Origin: Pterois miles
Taxonomy: Eukaryota; Chordata; Actinopteri; Perciformes; Scorpaenidae
NCBI GenBank assembly: GCA_947000775.1
Contig: CAMQGK010000567.1
Coordinates: 21,544,001 to 21,608,000 of the forward strand
DNA length: 64,000 bases
Direction: 5' to 3'
Numbering within the stretch: the stretch's first letter is position 1; each line of letters opens with the position of its first letter. The translations under genes were made by a program, and so were the position numbers. The notes under the pieces were generated by a model. It saw only the letters and a program-made list of their open reading frames with translations. It was not told the origin of the DNA and did not search any database. Positions 45,748-60,700 of the stretch are shown here, piece after piece.

Positions 45748-48700
45748 CTGTGAGACAACCAGGGATCAGAGTTAGATTACCAATCAGACATATGGTTACC
45801 ACACAGACATCTACACTAGCATGCTCCCAAATCAAGGCTTCTTCTAATATATGTAGCACCCTTACTGTCAAACTGAACAATACTGGGTCATAACACAGCA
45901 GGATTTATCTACTGAGATACAACTGGAGATCTATGAATACATGTTAAGCTCTACAGGAAAGACAATCACTTCTACTGAGCACCTTCCACACATCCAGTAG
46001 GAGATCACCCATACCTCTGCGGTGTACAGAGGTCATGTGTGTACACATGACAAGTCTCCTAGAATTGGACAGAGAAAGTGTTTACAGGATTTAATTGCTG
46101 TTCGTTGCCATATAAAGGTCCGGACACACCAAGAAGTTAGCGCGGACGTTCTACGCCTGAAACTGGAAGGCCGAGGATGTCGGATATACAAGCTGTTGTT
46201 ATGATACATGAAATAAAGCGACATTTGCCGACGACTTTCAGCCCACTTTCACTCACCCATTGGCTTCATTCTAGATGTCGCTGTGAAAATATCTGTGTAT
46301 TTGAATGATCGGATGAGATGACTATGAAAAATGAGAAGAGCCTTCTGTGTTTGCCGTCTTCACTTTGCTTGTCGGCTTGCTTTCCTCATTTCCGTCTTCT
46401 TGTGCGCTGATTCGTTTAAGCTGAAAAGCCAATCAGAGCGATTTTTCTCATTGACAGGCTCCACCGCCGAATCAACATATTGAATTGGCCACAAAGCATC
46501 TGACACGGGCAAACTAGAACCAGTGTGGTTTGACGGTGCGGGATTCACCACAAAAACTAGGCCGACAGAAGCTCACCGACGGCCGACCATTTGCTTGTTG
46601 TGTCAGGACCTTTAGACCAGGGGTTCTCAAACTTTTTAGGGCCACGGACCCTTAAAAGGGAGAACATTTTCCATATTTCCCCCCAATGAGGAGTCATAAT
46701 CATAAGAAGAAGAAGAAGAAGATCTACCTTTATTAGTCCCACAATGGGGAAATTCAATTTACACTCAGTTAAACTCATACATGGTACATGCAGACCTGGG
46801 GGGCGGCAGAGGTACTGGTCTGCAGACCTGAGAAGCACCAACATGCTTATGGAGCAGCCCCATCACTCTGCATCTCTATTGTTGATGTTTGTGATGTGTG
46901 TGTTCGGGTCTGCATGTACCGTGTATAAGTTAACAACAGAGTGAAAAAATTGAATTTCCCCTCGTGGGACTAATAAAGGAATATCTTCTTCTTCTTCTTC
47001 TTCTAAACACACATACATGCATTAATGGAGAGATGTCAGAGTGAGGGGGCTGCTCCTGACAAGCGCCCCGAGCAGTTGGGGGTTTGGTGCCTTGCTCAGG
47101 GGCACCTCGGCAGTGCCCAAGAGGTAAACTGGCACCTCTCCAGCTACCAGTTCACACTCAGTTTTTGGTCCATGTCGGGACTTGAACCGGTGACCCTCCG
47201 GTTCCCAAGCCAACTCCCTACAGACTGAGCTACTGCCGCCCCCAACACAGATTAAGAATAATGCTTACTACCATTTGTACTCTTAGATACCATTGTAACA
47301 ATCTGTATTGTAAAACCTTTCAACCAAAATACTTCAGGCTTGCTTCATAGTGTTAAACAAAAACTCATTTCAGTTTGAATCCCGTTAATACCATTTCATT
47401 TTCTTCTGATATTCTTTATAATCAGATGTCTCTTTAGCTTGGCCGGCTTTGTGGCTTCGTTTGCCAGCACCTGAAGACACATGATGCATTTTGGTCTCCC
47501 GTCGCTGCTGCTTGATGAAACCGTTATATACAGAATATAATGTATATATTTTGTTAGCTGGTTTGGGCTTAGCGTCACATGGTGGAATATTTCTCCATGC
47601 TCACCAGCTCGGTAGCTGGCTAATAACAGCCTAACCTAAGCAGCAGTAGAAATGTTTTGTTGTGCTTGGAAGATGACTTCAGGGGGCTAAAATAGCAAAT
47701 ACTACCTACATTAAACAAAAATGGGAAAGGGAAGCTAATAGGAACATATTGTGAGTTTCAATGGAAGAGATCAAGCGGAGAGCTTTTGCCTGGAAGACAG
47801 TTAAGAGAAGTTCAACCATTCAGGTTTTTCCCGCTGCTGGAGAAACTGTGGGTCCTAGGAAGCGAACCACTATCACCTGTTTTGGGCCTGTCCAAAAGTA
47901 ATTTGGCGTAAGATTTATAGTTAGTTACTATTTTTGGGACAAACATAGCTTTTAAGTGGGACAAACCCTTGTTTGGTTTTCCGATTTCAACATCTGCAGA
48001 TGTTAAAACAAAATATTTATTTGGAATATTGAGTGTCGCTACTAGAAAAACAATTACTAAGAAATGGCTTAAACCCGATGCCCCATCATAAATAAAATGA
48101 AATATTTGTAAAGGAAAGAATTGCTTTCTCAATGAGACTTCAGAAAAATAAATTTGAGGAAATTTGAAAAGTGTGGAAAACGTATATCTCCCCAAAAAGC
48201 TCTTCTTTTGTTTAATTTCTCTTTCTCTATTATTATTGTTATTATTTTATTTATTTATTTAATTTTTTCGAATGAAAATCACCTGATGTTTTAATTCTGT
48301 GTTCTATATTTGTGTTTTATAATAATAATAATAATTTTTTTAATCTTTAAAATTAAAAAAAAAAGAAATAAAGAAATGTTTTGTTGTGCCCTGAATGAAG
48401 TGGCTGATTCGTGACAGGTTGAATTAATGTGTCACAATCATATCAGAGTTTCTATTGGCCCAAAGGTAACATTGGTGGCAGTAATGGACAAAACAGGCTT
48501 GTTTTATTGGTGCAAATAGTCCCCCGTCTGTAGATATGTGCTTTGAGGGTGAATGCTGTTCCAGCGGCTGAGAAACACAAACAGTTAACGGAAAATTGCT
48601 CTCACACACAACATTACAGACTTGGCACATTTGTGTGCCTGACAAGTACCTGCCCATCTACTGCTCTATTGAGGCACTACAGCTGAACAGATGTTGAAGT

Positions 48701-49651
48701 GCCATTTATTTGCACAAGTGGCAGGTAAACAGCGGGAGGCTATGCAGAGGAAAAAGAATAACACCAGTCTGTGTCTCCCACGAGAGCGCTGTTTGCTCGA
48801 AGCTGGTTGAACAATGTTTTGACTGTGTAGGTGCCTGATAAATTGGCCAGGGAGACCCGGCGCGAGTGTGGGAAGACACATGTTCGCGATCTGCTACAAT
48901 CAGCACCTCTGCCTTTAGCATCCATCATCACTTCTAACCTTCCCTGTCCCTTCACTGGACCTCCCTATTCCAACACACACATACACCGAGCGGAGACCCA
49001 GCAGCCCAGATTAATTCAACATTTCCTGTTTGAGGAAAATTAATTAGTTGCAAAGACATTTCAAGTCACACCAGACATGAGAATTGGCCCCGTACTTCCT
49101 TCCCATGGGAGAAATCAGTATTAAATGTCAGATCCCGAGATGTCAGCCATGACTAACAGAGGATATTTAATTTTCGAGGTTATCCACTCGAGGCAAATGT
49201 CTAGCTGACTGTCATTTTCAGATATTCTGCCTCATTATTAGACAGTCATCGAGTTGTTGCATGTAGAAAAGCAGTGATTATGACAAAAAGATTGGAGGTT
49301 ATCAAGGAGATTGACTGCGAATGTGTCAAAAATATTTTTTGAGCATGGGAAGGTTATGACTCTGCCCTGGAGGACTTTGTCACTTTGACAAATTCAAACA
49401 GTTGATTTTACTTTCTAATTCAAGCTCATTGCCGATTCCAGATGTGGAGCCACAAGTCAGGGTCAGGGCTCACCTGAGAGTCGGATATCTCAGAGGGTTT
49501 CTCGGTCAGACTGCTGCTCTCCGCCGGGATCAGGTCATTGTACTTAGTGCTGACGTCCTCATCGGAGTAGTGCAGGCTTCCAGGACTGGGTCTGGGTGGA
49601 GACCTGGACAGATGGAGACAGAGACAGAGTGTCTGTGAGAGACAGAAAGCA

Positions 49652-49701
<50 letters not shown>

Positions 49702-52700
49702 CTAATGGTTGTATTAGAAAAGCACTTCATTTGATCAGCATCTTTTTTAGGAAACTCAAACAGTTTTTCTTCTTTGTGAGTATAAAACTTGTTATTTGTG
49801 TGACTGACACCACTCTGACTGATGCAAGGCTGCAAAATACTTGCTCAGATTCAGCGTAGAGTCATTTATCATGAAAATCAAAATGATAGCTTAGTTCAGA
49901 CAAGGACTCGATTTGACTGTTATCAGGCCAGGCGTTATCCGTCGCTATGAGCACCATAGATGTGGGTCAGCAGGGGCCTACTCCACTGTAAAAGTGAAAG
50001 CGAAAGCAACTCATTCGAACACGTAACACTGAATAAAATAATTTTTGAACACAAAAGGCTTCTTTAGGTTTAGGCAACACAACCACAAATAACCAAAAAA
50101 AAAAATATTGACGTTTGAAAAATGAAAGTGAAACTTAAAGCTTGTGGACACAAAGACACGTTGTTGGTTTTACACAGGATGCAAACCAAACTTGCCAGCG
50201 TTCGTGGCCCCGTTCAGACCTGGCATTAACACACGTCCTGCGTGATCTGAACATACGTGGACAGCTTTAAGTACGTCTGTTCACACCTGGCCATAGAGTG
50301 CGTCTCCACATGCGTCCTTAGTGACCACTTGTGATTTGATGTCACTTTCCTACATCATGTAAATAAAAATAAACACGCTGTAAATACATGATTAATGCAG
50401 CACATACAGTATGTTGAGGCTTAATATTAGAGATCTTAAAATAGGGAGTAATTCAAAACCTGGGGGTCTGGGCGTCGTTCCCTAGAATAATTTGAGTTTC
50501 AGAGACGTTGTTTCCTGCATTCTGGTGCCTTAAAAACAATGAAAATAACAAAATAATAAATATATTGCAACAGCATTTTTATGTTACACTTTTAAGTCAC
50601 TCTGGCGTAAACCTGGCATGTGAATCTCTATCCGTTATTATTAATTTTTTGCCCATGCTTGAGTATTTATTTCTCTTAGCTCCCCATTTCTCTCCCCACT
50701 CTCACTCACTGAAGGCCTTTTCAGACACAATAACAACATGGCACCACTGAGCTTTGAAGACCATTATTTCATTTCATTATTTCCAGCAAAGCCCAACTTC
50801 AGGCGCAGCTCAAACATGAGCTCAAAACGTGCAGTGTTGTGAGCATAGACGGCTCTCTTCTGCCGGGAAACGGTATTTGGTGTCGCTCTAATGTTGTCTG
50901 GGTGGAAATTGCAGGGTTTATACATGCTGTACAGTGCCAGAGATTACGAAAAGGAAAAAAAAAAAGTGTGAAAATTTGCCATAAATCAAGGGATATGTTA
51001 GAGAATTGTGACCCCGGAAGGAAAATCGTGAGGGTTGGCAAGTAAGTTTGTCTATTCAACAGCACCTGACTTCTGCTTTTGCTCCTGTCATAATTACTAC
51101 GGTCACTAAAGGCCACCATCATCTTCTGTTATACCTTCTTTGGTGATCTACCATGTGAATAGATGATCAAACTGACCATTGTGTGTAGGAGGCCCCTACT
51201 GATCCACATCTATGGTGCTTATGGCGACTGATAACACCCATTTAATGGCCTGACAACCGTCTAATCGGCTGATCACAGATTGGATTATTTGCATATTCCT
51301 GGAAGCCACTATTATCAACATAATCTCACTTCCAACTCGTCAAACGCTGCCACTGGATCAGCGCCTGACGGCATCGGAGACTGACGCACGGGGTTCCCCT
51401 CTTGTGTTACTTTTGGATGAATGATGGATATGCTCGTCAAGTGCATAGTGCCCTTTGAAAATAAACTTCCGTTTTCACAGGAAGTTAGGTTTAGGAAATG
51501 TGGTGAGGCCACATCTGCTTTGTCTGTTTGTTTTTAAACCCTGATGAAGATGCATGTTGTCTTTTTAATGATTTAAGAAAGAAAGAAAGAAAGAAAGATA
51601 TTCTTTATTAGTCCCACAGTGGGGAAATTCAGTTTTACACTCTGTTGTTCACACAGTACATATACATGTCAATGGAGAGATGTCAGAGTGATGGGGCTGC
51701 TCCTGACAAGCGCCCAGAGCAGTTGGGGCTTTGGTGCCTTGCTCAGGGGCACCTCGGCAGTGCCCAAGAGGTAAACTGGCACCTCTCCAGCAACCAGTTG
51801 GTCTTGGTCCATGGGGGATTTAGCCACAACAACAAAGGTTTCTCAATATATTTCCTTCCTCGTTACCACTTGTTTTAATATTTTAGAGTGCCTGGACTCT
51901 ACACAGCCCCTTAGTTGGGATTAGGAAGCAGTTGTGGTTGACATTAATTTCACAGATTTAACTCATTTGACTCACAGGACTGACGACACCAATGAGTCAT
52001 GTGACTACGTACGTGACAAAATAAGTCATCAGTACTTTTAGTTTAACACAACACCTGAACAGCTGTCTCCTGGTTGAAAGCCTTGTGTTTGTTTGACCCA
52101 TCCACTCACCTCCCGCCTGCACCTATGAGGACTTTCATGTTAGTAAACCGTCACTTTTTCTGACGGTGTTTGACAAGTTGGGAGTGAGAACTGAATGCTA
52201 TCACCCAAAGCATTTTGGTCTTTGGTCGTATTGTTTTGCTATTTCCCTCTGGTCTTTGCAAAGTGTGGCAGCTGGGGACCGAGTTCTACACGAGTTGACC
52301 TCACCTCAACCGGCGTGTGCTGCACAAACAGGCTCCTGTATGAAAACATATGAGCATCTTCATGAAAAGCTTCTTTGTAGTGATTAGAGCTGAATGGCTG
52401 TACAGACTGAGTTGGTGAGAGATTCAGACCTCGTGCAGTAAAGCTGTGTAACAAAGCATGGCCCTGAGCTCTTTATGAGCGCAGGTCAAGTAAAAGTCTC
52501 CGTAGTTTTTTTTTTTTTTATCTCCACTCATTAAGTCCATAAAGTGAAGCAGAGAGAAACATCTGTGCAGAAAATTATTATTCTCCTTCTGCAGTAATGA
52601 TGCTGCTGCGTTCAAGGTCTGCTGGGATTGAATTGGACGGTCAGAGGGCAAAAACTGGACAACCACCCTTCATATCACTGAGCTACATCAGTGGGTTCTG

Positions 52701-54464
52701 TATGCAACTCAGGCTAACACAGCATTACGAGAAGAGTGCACTCGGTTGGTTTTCAGAAAAAAATAATTATATAAAGTAGGAATGGCATGAAAGCAAATGT
52801 TTAAATGATCTGAAATGGAAAACGTTGTATGTGGGGGCAGAATAGACAGGCATAAAACGCTCCGATGTCAAGTGTAATATTAAGGAATAAAGCAGACAAC
52901 CTTGACGGGCCTCTCAAATAAAAATTAATATGTTCTGAGATATATGCAGGAGCTAAATCACTGGGAATGCCAAGAACAGGAAGCTTAGAAGACACGACAT
53001 GACAACAGCCATGAAAGGGTTGACACAACAAAGAGACATCTCCTCTGGGTTAAAGGGGATGACGTGAGGGGGTGGACTACGAAAAAAAAAACAACCATGT
53101 ACTTCAGACAAGGTTGAGTCAGACATTAAAAGGACGGGGCGACGTGAGCGTAGGGGAGGGGCGATGGATCCTGCTACTCCAACATGCTGCCAGCGAGCTT
53201 TGAATTATTTAGGAGCACTGTATTTTTTTCCCATTGCCTTATCCGTCTAATTCATCCCTCTCTCCCTCACGCCTTCAAATATCCCGTAGGGAGCCCTCCC
53301 ACTCTTCCTCCTCAGTCCACAGATCATTAGCAGAGAGTACGGCACCAGATCGGAGCTCTTCAGAAGAGACGGAGCAACTCAAGGCCCTTTGATCCTCCTC
53401 TTGGCCTCTTTGGTCAAGGAGAAAACAGCACAGATTCCCCTGCCCTTAACGCAGCCATTCTAGCGCATTCCTCTATAATGTGCAAAAAACATCATTTGCT
53501 GTGACAAGAAGCAGACTCTGAACTCCCATCCCCCAAGGACACCCACATGACCATCCATCCAGTCATCGGCTATGTGTGACCCATGTCTCTACACTTCTTA
53601 TGTTTGTGAAATCTCTCTTATCTAATGTTTGTCTAAACATTATCGCTGAGCCAGCCAGTCAAAGTCCTGCGGGAGGGCAGAGGAACATGCTCTTTATGTG
53701 CTTTACGTTGAGACAAGAGCTGTTTTTGAAACCACATACTAGTAGTACGTACTGATTTGGTCAAAATGTAGTATGCAGTAGGCAGTTTCAAAAACAGCCA
53801 AGCTCTCAGAGCGCCGCACTCCAGAGAAGCTCCAGGCTGGAGGCCAAAAGTAAAATGGCCGGCTCTGACCCACAAGCACCCTTTGTCTAAAGTGGTGATG
53901 GACAGACAAAGAGCGATGCAGAAGCTCATGAATGCTAATTAGCTGGTATTATGCTGCCCCCTTGTATAGATTGTTGCTTGACGCAAACGGTGAATATCAA
54001 CGAGGGCAGCGGAAGGAGGCTCAAATCAGCAGCTGGGCTCCTCGAGGCTCGGTTTGTTCTCTCTAGACTGACAGACTATTGTGAAGGAACACTCACTTCT
54101 TCACTATTAATTCCTGTCTGTATGAGAAGTAACACACATGTAACACTGAACTGGAGGAGAAAACTGAAACCGAGTTAACCTCTTCCATTCCTTGAGGGTG
54201 CCAGCGCCCCTTGGTGGGGGAGTAGCTTAGTTTTTGGGGGGTTGGTTTGGGAACGGGGGGGTCACGGGTTAAAATCCCCGTAGGGAAAAAAAAATGGGGG
54301 GAAATGGGAAATGGGGGAAATTTTCTCTTTGGGGCTCGCGGGGGGGCCCTGGGAAAAGGACCAAACCCCCAAATGCTCGGGGGGCTTGTGAGAGGAGCCC
54401 CCCCAACTCTATAATATTTCTATTTTGTTTTATTTTTTTTTTTGTGTGTTTTGGGTTTTATGTA

Positions 54465-54500
<36 letters not shown>

Positions 54501-54744
54501 TTTTTTAATCTCAGAGGGGAAAAATTTTTTTTTTACTTTTTTTTTACAAAAAAAAAATAAAAAAAAAGAGAGATAGGGGGGGGGGGGGTTGGGGGGAGGG
54601 GGGGGGGGGGGGGGGGGGGGGGGGTTTGTGGCTGGGGGCAGGCCAGTGTGAGAGGAGAAAGTAACACCACTAAAATTTGTGGTTGGGGGGGGGGGGGGTC
54701 CCCCCCCCCCCACCCAAACCAAAAACCTAACAACAACACCCCCC

Positions 54745-54784
<40 letters not shown>

Positions 54785-57700
54785 AACTGTAGCAGAATCA
54801 ATTTTAAAGCTAGAGTGAAGGTGCTGCTATGAACGAACCTAGGAAATCCACTGGAACCAGCCATGTCATGTTAGCCTGTCAGGACGAAGGCTAAATAACG
54901 CTCCAAAGTTAGGCTAAGTCTTAGGAAGGAAAAACTAGCATGATGATTTTCAAAGGGGTCCCTTGACCTCTGACCTCAAGATATGTTAATGAAAATGGGC
55001 TCTTTGGATTCCCACGAGTCTCCCTGTTACAGGCATGTCCACTTTATGATAATCACATGCAGTTTGGGGGAAGAAAAAAGCATGCATTTTTTTGCATGCA
55101 GTATACTGTACATGTTGTTTTTGCCTATTCTAAAATAATGTATTTGAATATTTCTGCATACTGGGGTCCATAAACAGTCTTGAATTATATAAATTGGGTC
55201 TCACTGTAAAGCTGAGACTCTTGTGGATCCAATGAGCCCAACTGTATTCATGTGTGATGATGGTAGTAGCCATAGTAGCCATTTCATTGTAGTGAGACCA
55301 TTTTTTGAAACTTGACCTCACAGTATAGAATGACCTGTGGTGACCTCTAGGATAATCACAACCTCATGAATCTTTACAGCCACAAACTAGAGACCTGGAG
55401 CATTCAGAGGATGGATGGACTTCCTTGCCAGATTGAAAATAAGGGTTTTTTTATAGTTAAGTGTTTTTTACAGTAGTTTCTAGAACAGAAGTGCTCGCCA
55501 TCCAAACGCCACAAAATGCAGTTCTTGCAGAAATTTCCAAAAATTACAAGTTTTTGTCACCAAATCACAGCATGACTTTTTATGGTGTTTCTCAAGGTCT
55601 TAGTGTTGTATATTGGATGGATTATTGATCATTTTTATCAATTCTCGAGTGGTAAAAACCCAAAAATTGTTGCCACAACTTTTATTCTTCTGTCGTAATG
55701 CTCTAAGCAGTTACACACTTTAAATATGTATTTTAACTTGACACACAGTGCTGAGCTGCATCTCAAATTAATCTCCAGGTTCCCAGCTTTCAGATGATGT
55801 AAACCACTTATAAGTCACATCTACTGTTCACCTGCTAAAGACCCCCCCTAAGAAAGACAAACATGGGTGTATGAAAAAGAGGGGTGGAGTGGAGAAAGCA
55901 TGTTTGAGAAATGGATTCTGTGTGTGCAGGAAATGACTGACCGTGTGTAGATGCCGTTCTTGCGGCAAAAGGAGTTCTTCACGGAGAGGCGTCTGTTGTT
56001 GAGCTCCAGCGCCGGGAAGCGTCCCTCATCCAGACGCACCATCTCTCCGTGGGTCAGAGGCAGCGCCGTGCAGTTGGAGTGGTTGCCTGGACAAGAGTAT
56101 GAGGATCAATTTCAGTCTCAAGGATGAGTTGAACACAATGAAACTCAAGTGTACAGCTTGAACTTGCATATAGTTCTTTTTTTAACAATTAAACTTGGCA
56201 GACTCCCTATGTAGATATGAAGGACTCATTCTAAGCTAATGAAAACACAATAATTCTTAGTTTCAGGTGGTTATCCACTGATGAAAACTTAGTTATGAAT
56301 ATTATATTCCATTTCTGCTGATAGAGCCTCCAAAATGTTACACACTGTTCCTTTAACTTGATTCTTTTCTAAGCAGGAAAACAAAAAAAGGTATTGTATT
56401 GATCGCATCCTAGTATAAAATATGCAGAAATGCTACTTTTTGAGTTTCAGTCAGTCAGGCCCACTGTCCAATCATGGCCTCAGCAAAACAAACAGACCAG
56501 CTTCATGGCTGACGGGTTGAGAGGGGCTAAGAAGTCCTCTTTGGGTTCCTACACAAATACTTGTCTGAACTAGTCTCACCAAGTCCTGTTTACTGACCCT
56601 GGTAACCCTGGTAAGGCTTGACCTGACCCTTCACTTTTCTCACCACTCTGCCCATCTCCATGCTGCTGGGTGACTTAGATTATCCCCAGATGCCCTCACT
56701 GTGTTTACTAGCCAAGCATAGCGTGAAATATTAAGACTACTAACATTGATTAACTTATGTTTTCGGTTTGAACTCTGATAAAGAGTTTCTTGGAGCAGCA
56801 ATGTCATCTGGGATAATTCACAATCATGAAAATCGGCTTCTTGATACAGTGGTGCGAGTGCCGCTAGTGCTGTAGTTATATAATTACTCTCAGTCTGACT
56901 AATGACCTGAGCATTAAACCACTGCCAAGCCATTTATCCCCGTATTGATCCTCGCTGCAGTTAAACATGAACAATAATGTTTATTCACCTGCCTGTGTCA
57001 GCTGTTTCACTGGTAGCCTTTACTCTCATCTTTCCCCTGTCAGCCAAACAATGTTAAGAAAAACCTGGGTAATTTGTCTAATTGTGTGAGCTTTCACAAT
57101 CCCATTTTCTGAAAATAGACTTTGGATGTGCAATCGTTAAAATGCAATTCTCAGCAGAGCTGTCCAAGAGGAAGACAAATACCAGTCGATAGCTTAAGCT
57201 GCAGATGCAGACGGAGAAACTGAGACGTTAGCAGACAGTTGTACCTGAGTCAGTTTTTTTTGTGTATTTTTTACTCTGTCCTCGGATGATGAGGATGAAT
57301 ACGAGGAGGAGGATGAAGATGAGGCCCACCAGGGCGATCACCACCAGGAACCACCACTCCTCATAGAATGGAGACACTTTCTGGGCTAAACACACAACAA
57401 ATAATAGAAATCAATAAACAAAAACAAACATTGTTTTGTTAACACATTATTTTTCAGATTAACGTACCTGATATAGAGGGGGAGGGAGCACTGGGCGATC
57501 CGTAGCCGTAGTCGTTGACTGCAATCACTCGAAAATCATACGTGACCCCTTCTCGCAGCATGTCCAGGTTAAGTGTGTAGGACGTCACTTCTTTAGGGAT
57601 GTCTTTGATAAGGATATCCCACAATCCCTCATCTAAAGGCAAGATGACAATGAACAGGAAACACTTGTTCTTCAGTTGGAATTAGGGCTCTGAATTGATT

Positions 57701-60700
57701 CAAATATTTAAACTTGATCAGCCATGATCATCCATAATTAATGAGTTAATCGCACATTTTTTATCTGTTCAAAATGTACCTACAAAGGGAGATTTGTAGA
57801 TTTGAAGGAAGTATTTTATACTCTTATCAACATGGGAGTGAGCAAATGTGCTGCTTCATGCAAATATATGTATATTATTGTTTTGAAAATCATTTAAAAA
57901 CACAAAATAATGACAAACATTGTCCAGAAACCCTCACAGGTATTTAGCATAAAAATACGCTCAAATCATAACATGGCAAACTGCAGCCCAACAGACAACA
58001 GCTGTCAGTGTGCTGACTTGACTATAATTTGCCCCAAACTGCATGTGATTATCATAAAGTGAGCATGTCTGTAAAGGGGAGACTGGTGGGTACCCAGAGA
58101 ACCCATTTACATTCACGTATCTTGAGGTCAGAGGTCAAGGGACCCCTTTGAAAATGGCTATGCCAGTTTGAAGCATAATCTCCTTCACAACAAACTAGTA
58201 TGGCATGATTCATGGCAATAAATTCCTTAGATGTCATATGATGCCACTAAAAAAACGTAACACTTTAAAACTCAGCCTACTACAACATAAAAATCCCAAG
58301 TTGCCTTAATGCGTTAAAGAATTAGTGGCGTTAAAACAAATTTGCGCTAATTATCTTGTTTTTTGAACCCAAAAACTGTTCATGTACAGTATGTGGGGCT
58401 CACCAGAGGGTCTGGCCTCGATGACGTATCGTGTGATGGGCGCACGGCCTTGATCGCCGCTGGTCCAATGCAGCGTGAGAGCAGTGCCATACCGAGAAAT
58501 AAAGGGTTCTCCGGGAGGGCCTGGGGCTCCTTAGGAAGACAAAAACAGTGGATAGTTAGAAAAAAAAATGGCCTCCCATGAGTCTGAAAGATGATGCTAT
58601 TGGCATCAATATCAGAAACGCATCCCAAATTTCGAGAGTCCCACCTTCTCCAGGTCCAGTGGTGATGTTGGCCTCCACCTCGGGGCCGTAAGTGAGTGTC
58701 TTGGCCCGGATACGATAGTTATAGGTGACGCCATCCGCCAGGTCTTTGATCTTCATCCACAGCGGAGCGCTGCCCTTCACATCTACTGTCACTATCTTAC
58801 TGACACCTGGAGTGCGAGGAGAGGAGTCTGTACAGGAAACACTAAGACTCTAGATGCTGCTTTCTACAAGCGACACATACAGTAGCAAAAAGCTTTTCGC
58901 ATACGAACAGACAGTCACACAAAGAGTTAGAGGACTACAAAGAACGGGCATATCTTTGCATATATAACAGAGAGGGTCTATTATCCAACAGCCGTCTTGA
59001 TATCCAGATAGGAAGAGACACCAGGACCTTTTTATAATAGAGCAATTGATATTCCCTGTCTTAACTGCTCTGTTCGGCTTTGCTCTGGGTCCATTAGCGG
59101 ATAGCCGAGGGACCGCGGCATGCCTCGGCTCAGCATTCCACCTCTGCTCCCAATTACTTGACAATCTGGTCCAGGCAACCACACTTAACCAGCTATTAGC
59201 CATGTTTCTCTCAGCAAGAGAGGAAGCTGTGCAAAGTCTCACTAGAGCATTCCAACATATTTTATCAGCCGTGCCATATACGTTACTGCGGGGCCTACAC
59301 TCACCTGTAACAGATTAGAGCTAGAGCTTAAGCAGCGTGAGTTAAAACATAAAATGGTAACTAGGAGGGAGGTTGTAAATCACAGTCTGAGAACGCCAGC
59401 TGAGGAATGTCAAGACACGGCAGAGTTTTTAGGCTTCAGGCAGACTTTCTCACCATCGACTGGAGTGCAGGGCTCGTAAACCAGGCGGTAGCCCTCTATG
59501 ATGCCGTTGGCCTGCTTGGGCTCTCCCCAGGACACGTTGACCGAAGTGGTGGTCAACTCGCTGAAGTGGATGAAGCTCGGAGCACTCGGCGCTTTTGGTG
59601 AAGAAAGTGAGAAAAGAGGAGATGAACTGGATCTCTTCAGAGTACGGAGACAAAACACTACATACTCTCCATACTACGCTGCAAAACTGAAATGCTGTTA
59701 CCTGAACACTCACTCCAAAGTGACAAATATTTATGAAAATATTGGTAAATTCTCAAAATTCTTAAATAATATGGTACAGCAAGCAATTTGAAATTCAGCA
59801 AACTTTGTTATTCATTCTTGGCATTCCTCTTCAGTAGATGTCTGACTTTCCATAAGTCCTAATAATCAGGGTTATTATAGTAAAAACTAAAACTAAAATG
59901 AAAATAAGCAGTGAAAAATATTTTTAGTAACTTAAATGTTGTTGTTCGCCCTGGATGCTCCCATTAGCGGTTATGGGATTATTGATCTACATATTGATTT
60001 GGCATAGGTTTTACGTCAGATGCAAACACAGGGAGAAAGTGCAAACTCCAACATGGAACCTAGTTGCTGTGAGGTGAAAGGAGCGACGTGCTTCCCCAAT
60101 AAACTGAAACTGGATTAAAAAAACTACATCCTAAAACTAAACTGAAACTATAAAATGAATACAAATAAAATAAAATTGAATGTAAATTCATTTCAGTTTA
60201 AGTTGCTTTGGCTATAATATATCACTACCGAAAAGAGGAGACCGCTCGTGACGTTGAACCACAGAAATAAAATGGACTTGACCTTCCAGGAGATGGCGCT
60301 ATGCTTCAGATCGGACACTAAAGTAATGGGAAGATTAAACATTCTGACCACATATACTGTATATACTGTATACATGTATCTACATACTTCTGAGACATTA
60401 TAGCTGTCCTTCACAAAAACAGACTAAAACGACTGTAAAACTAAAACAAAATACATAACTAAACCTTTCTGAGAAACTGAAACTAAACTGAAACTACCAA
60501 AATTAAAGTAAAATGTAAAATTAAAGTAAAATGTAAAATGAAGAAATGAAAAAGTCAAAACTAAAATAAGAAGAAACTGAAAGTTCAAAACTATTATAAC
60601 CTTGGTCGCAATCCAACTTTGGCAGATTTTCAGCAGCAGTTATTTCCCCCATTTGCTCCAAACTCTAAGACATTAGGGTGAATTACACTGGCAAAAAAAA

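Larger units (their letters stand above)
45748..49473 (-). other. sdk2: sdk2 last intron
   Basis: Intron between the final two coding exons. It contains a MITE, LINE tails, a SINE, a BED-finger relic and an L1 relic, listed separately. No further sdk2 exon is needed by phase. Confidence 0.85.

Noticed and set aside
45321..45758. 145-codon minus frame and plus-strand frames over the last sdk2 exon
   Set aside because: Out-of-frame reading of a GC-rich exon. The frame ending GFSSFV is correct.
47004..47243. tRNA gene on the minus strand
   Set aside because: A and B boxes are present, but it is a SINE head followed by a retroposon body, repeated elsewhere in the window.
47812..48195. 127-codon minus-strand frame
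   Set aside because: Shadow of the L1 ORF2 relic read on the plus strand.
54294..54739. Poly-Lys/Phe/Pro/Gly open frames
   Set aside because: They result from long homopolymers that are probably sequence errors.
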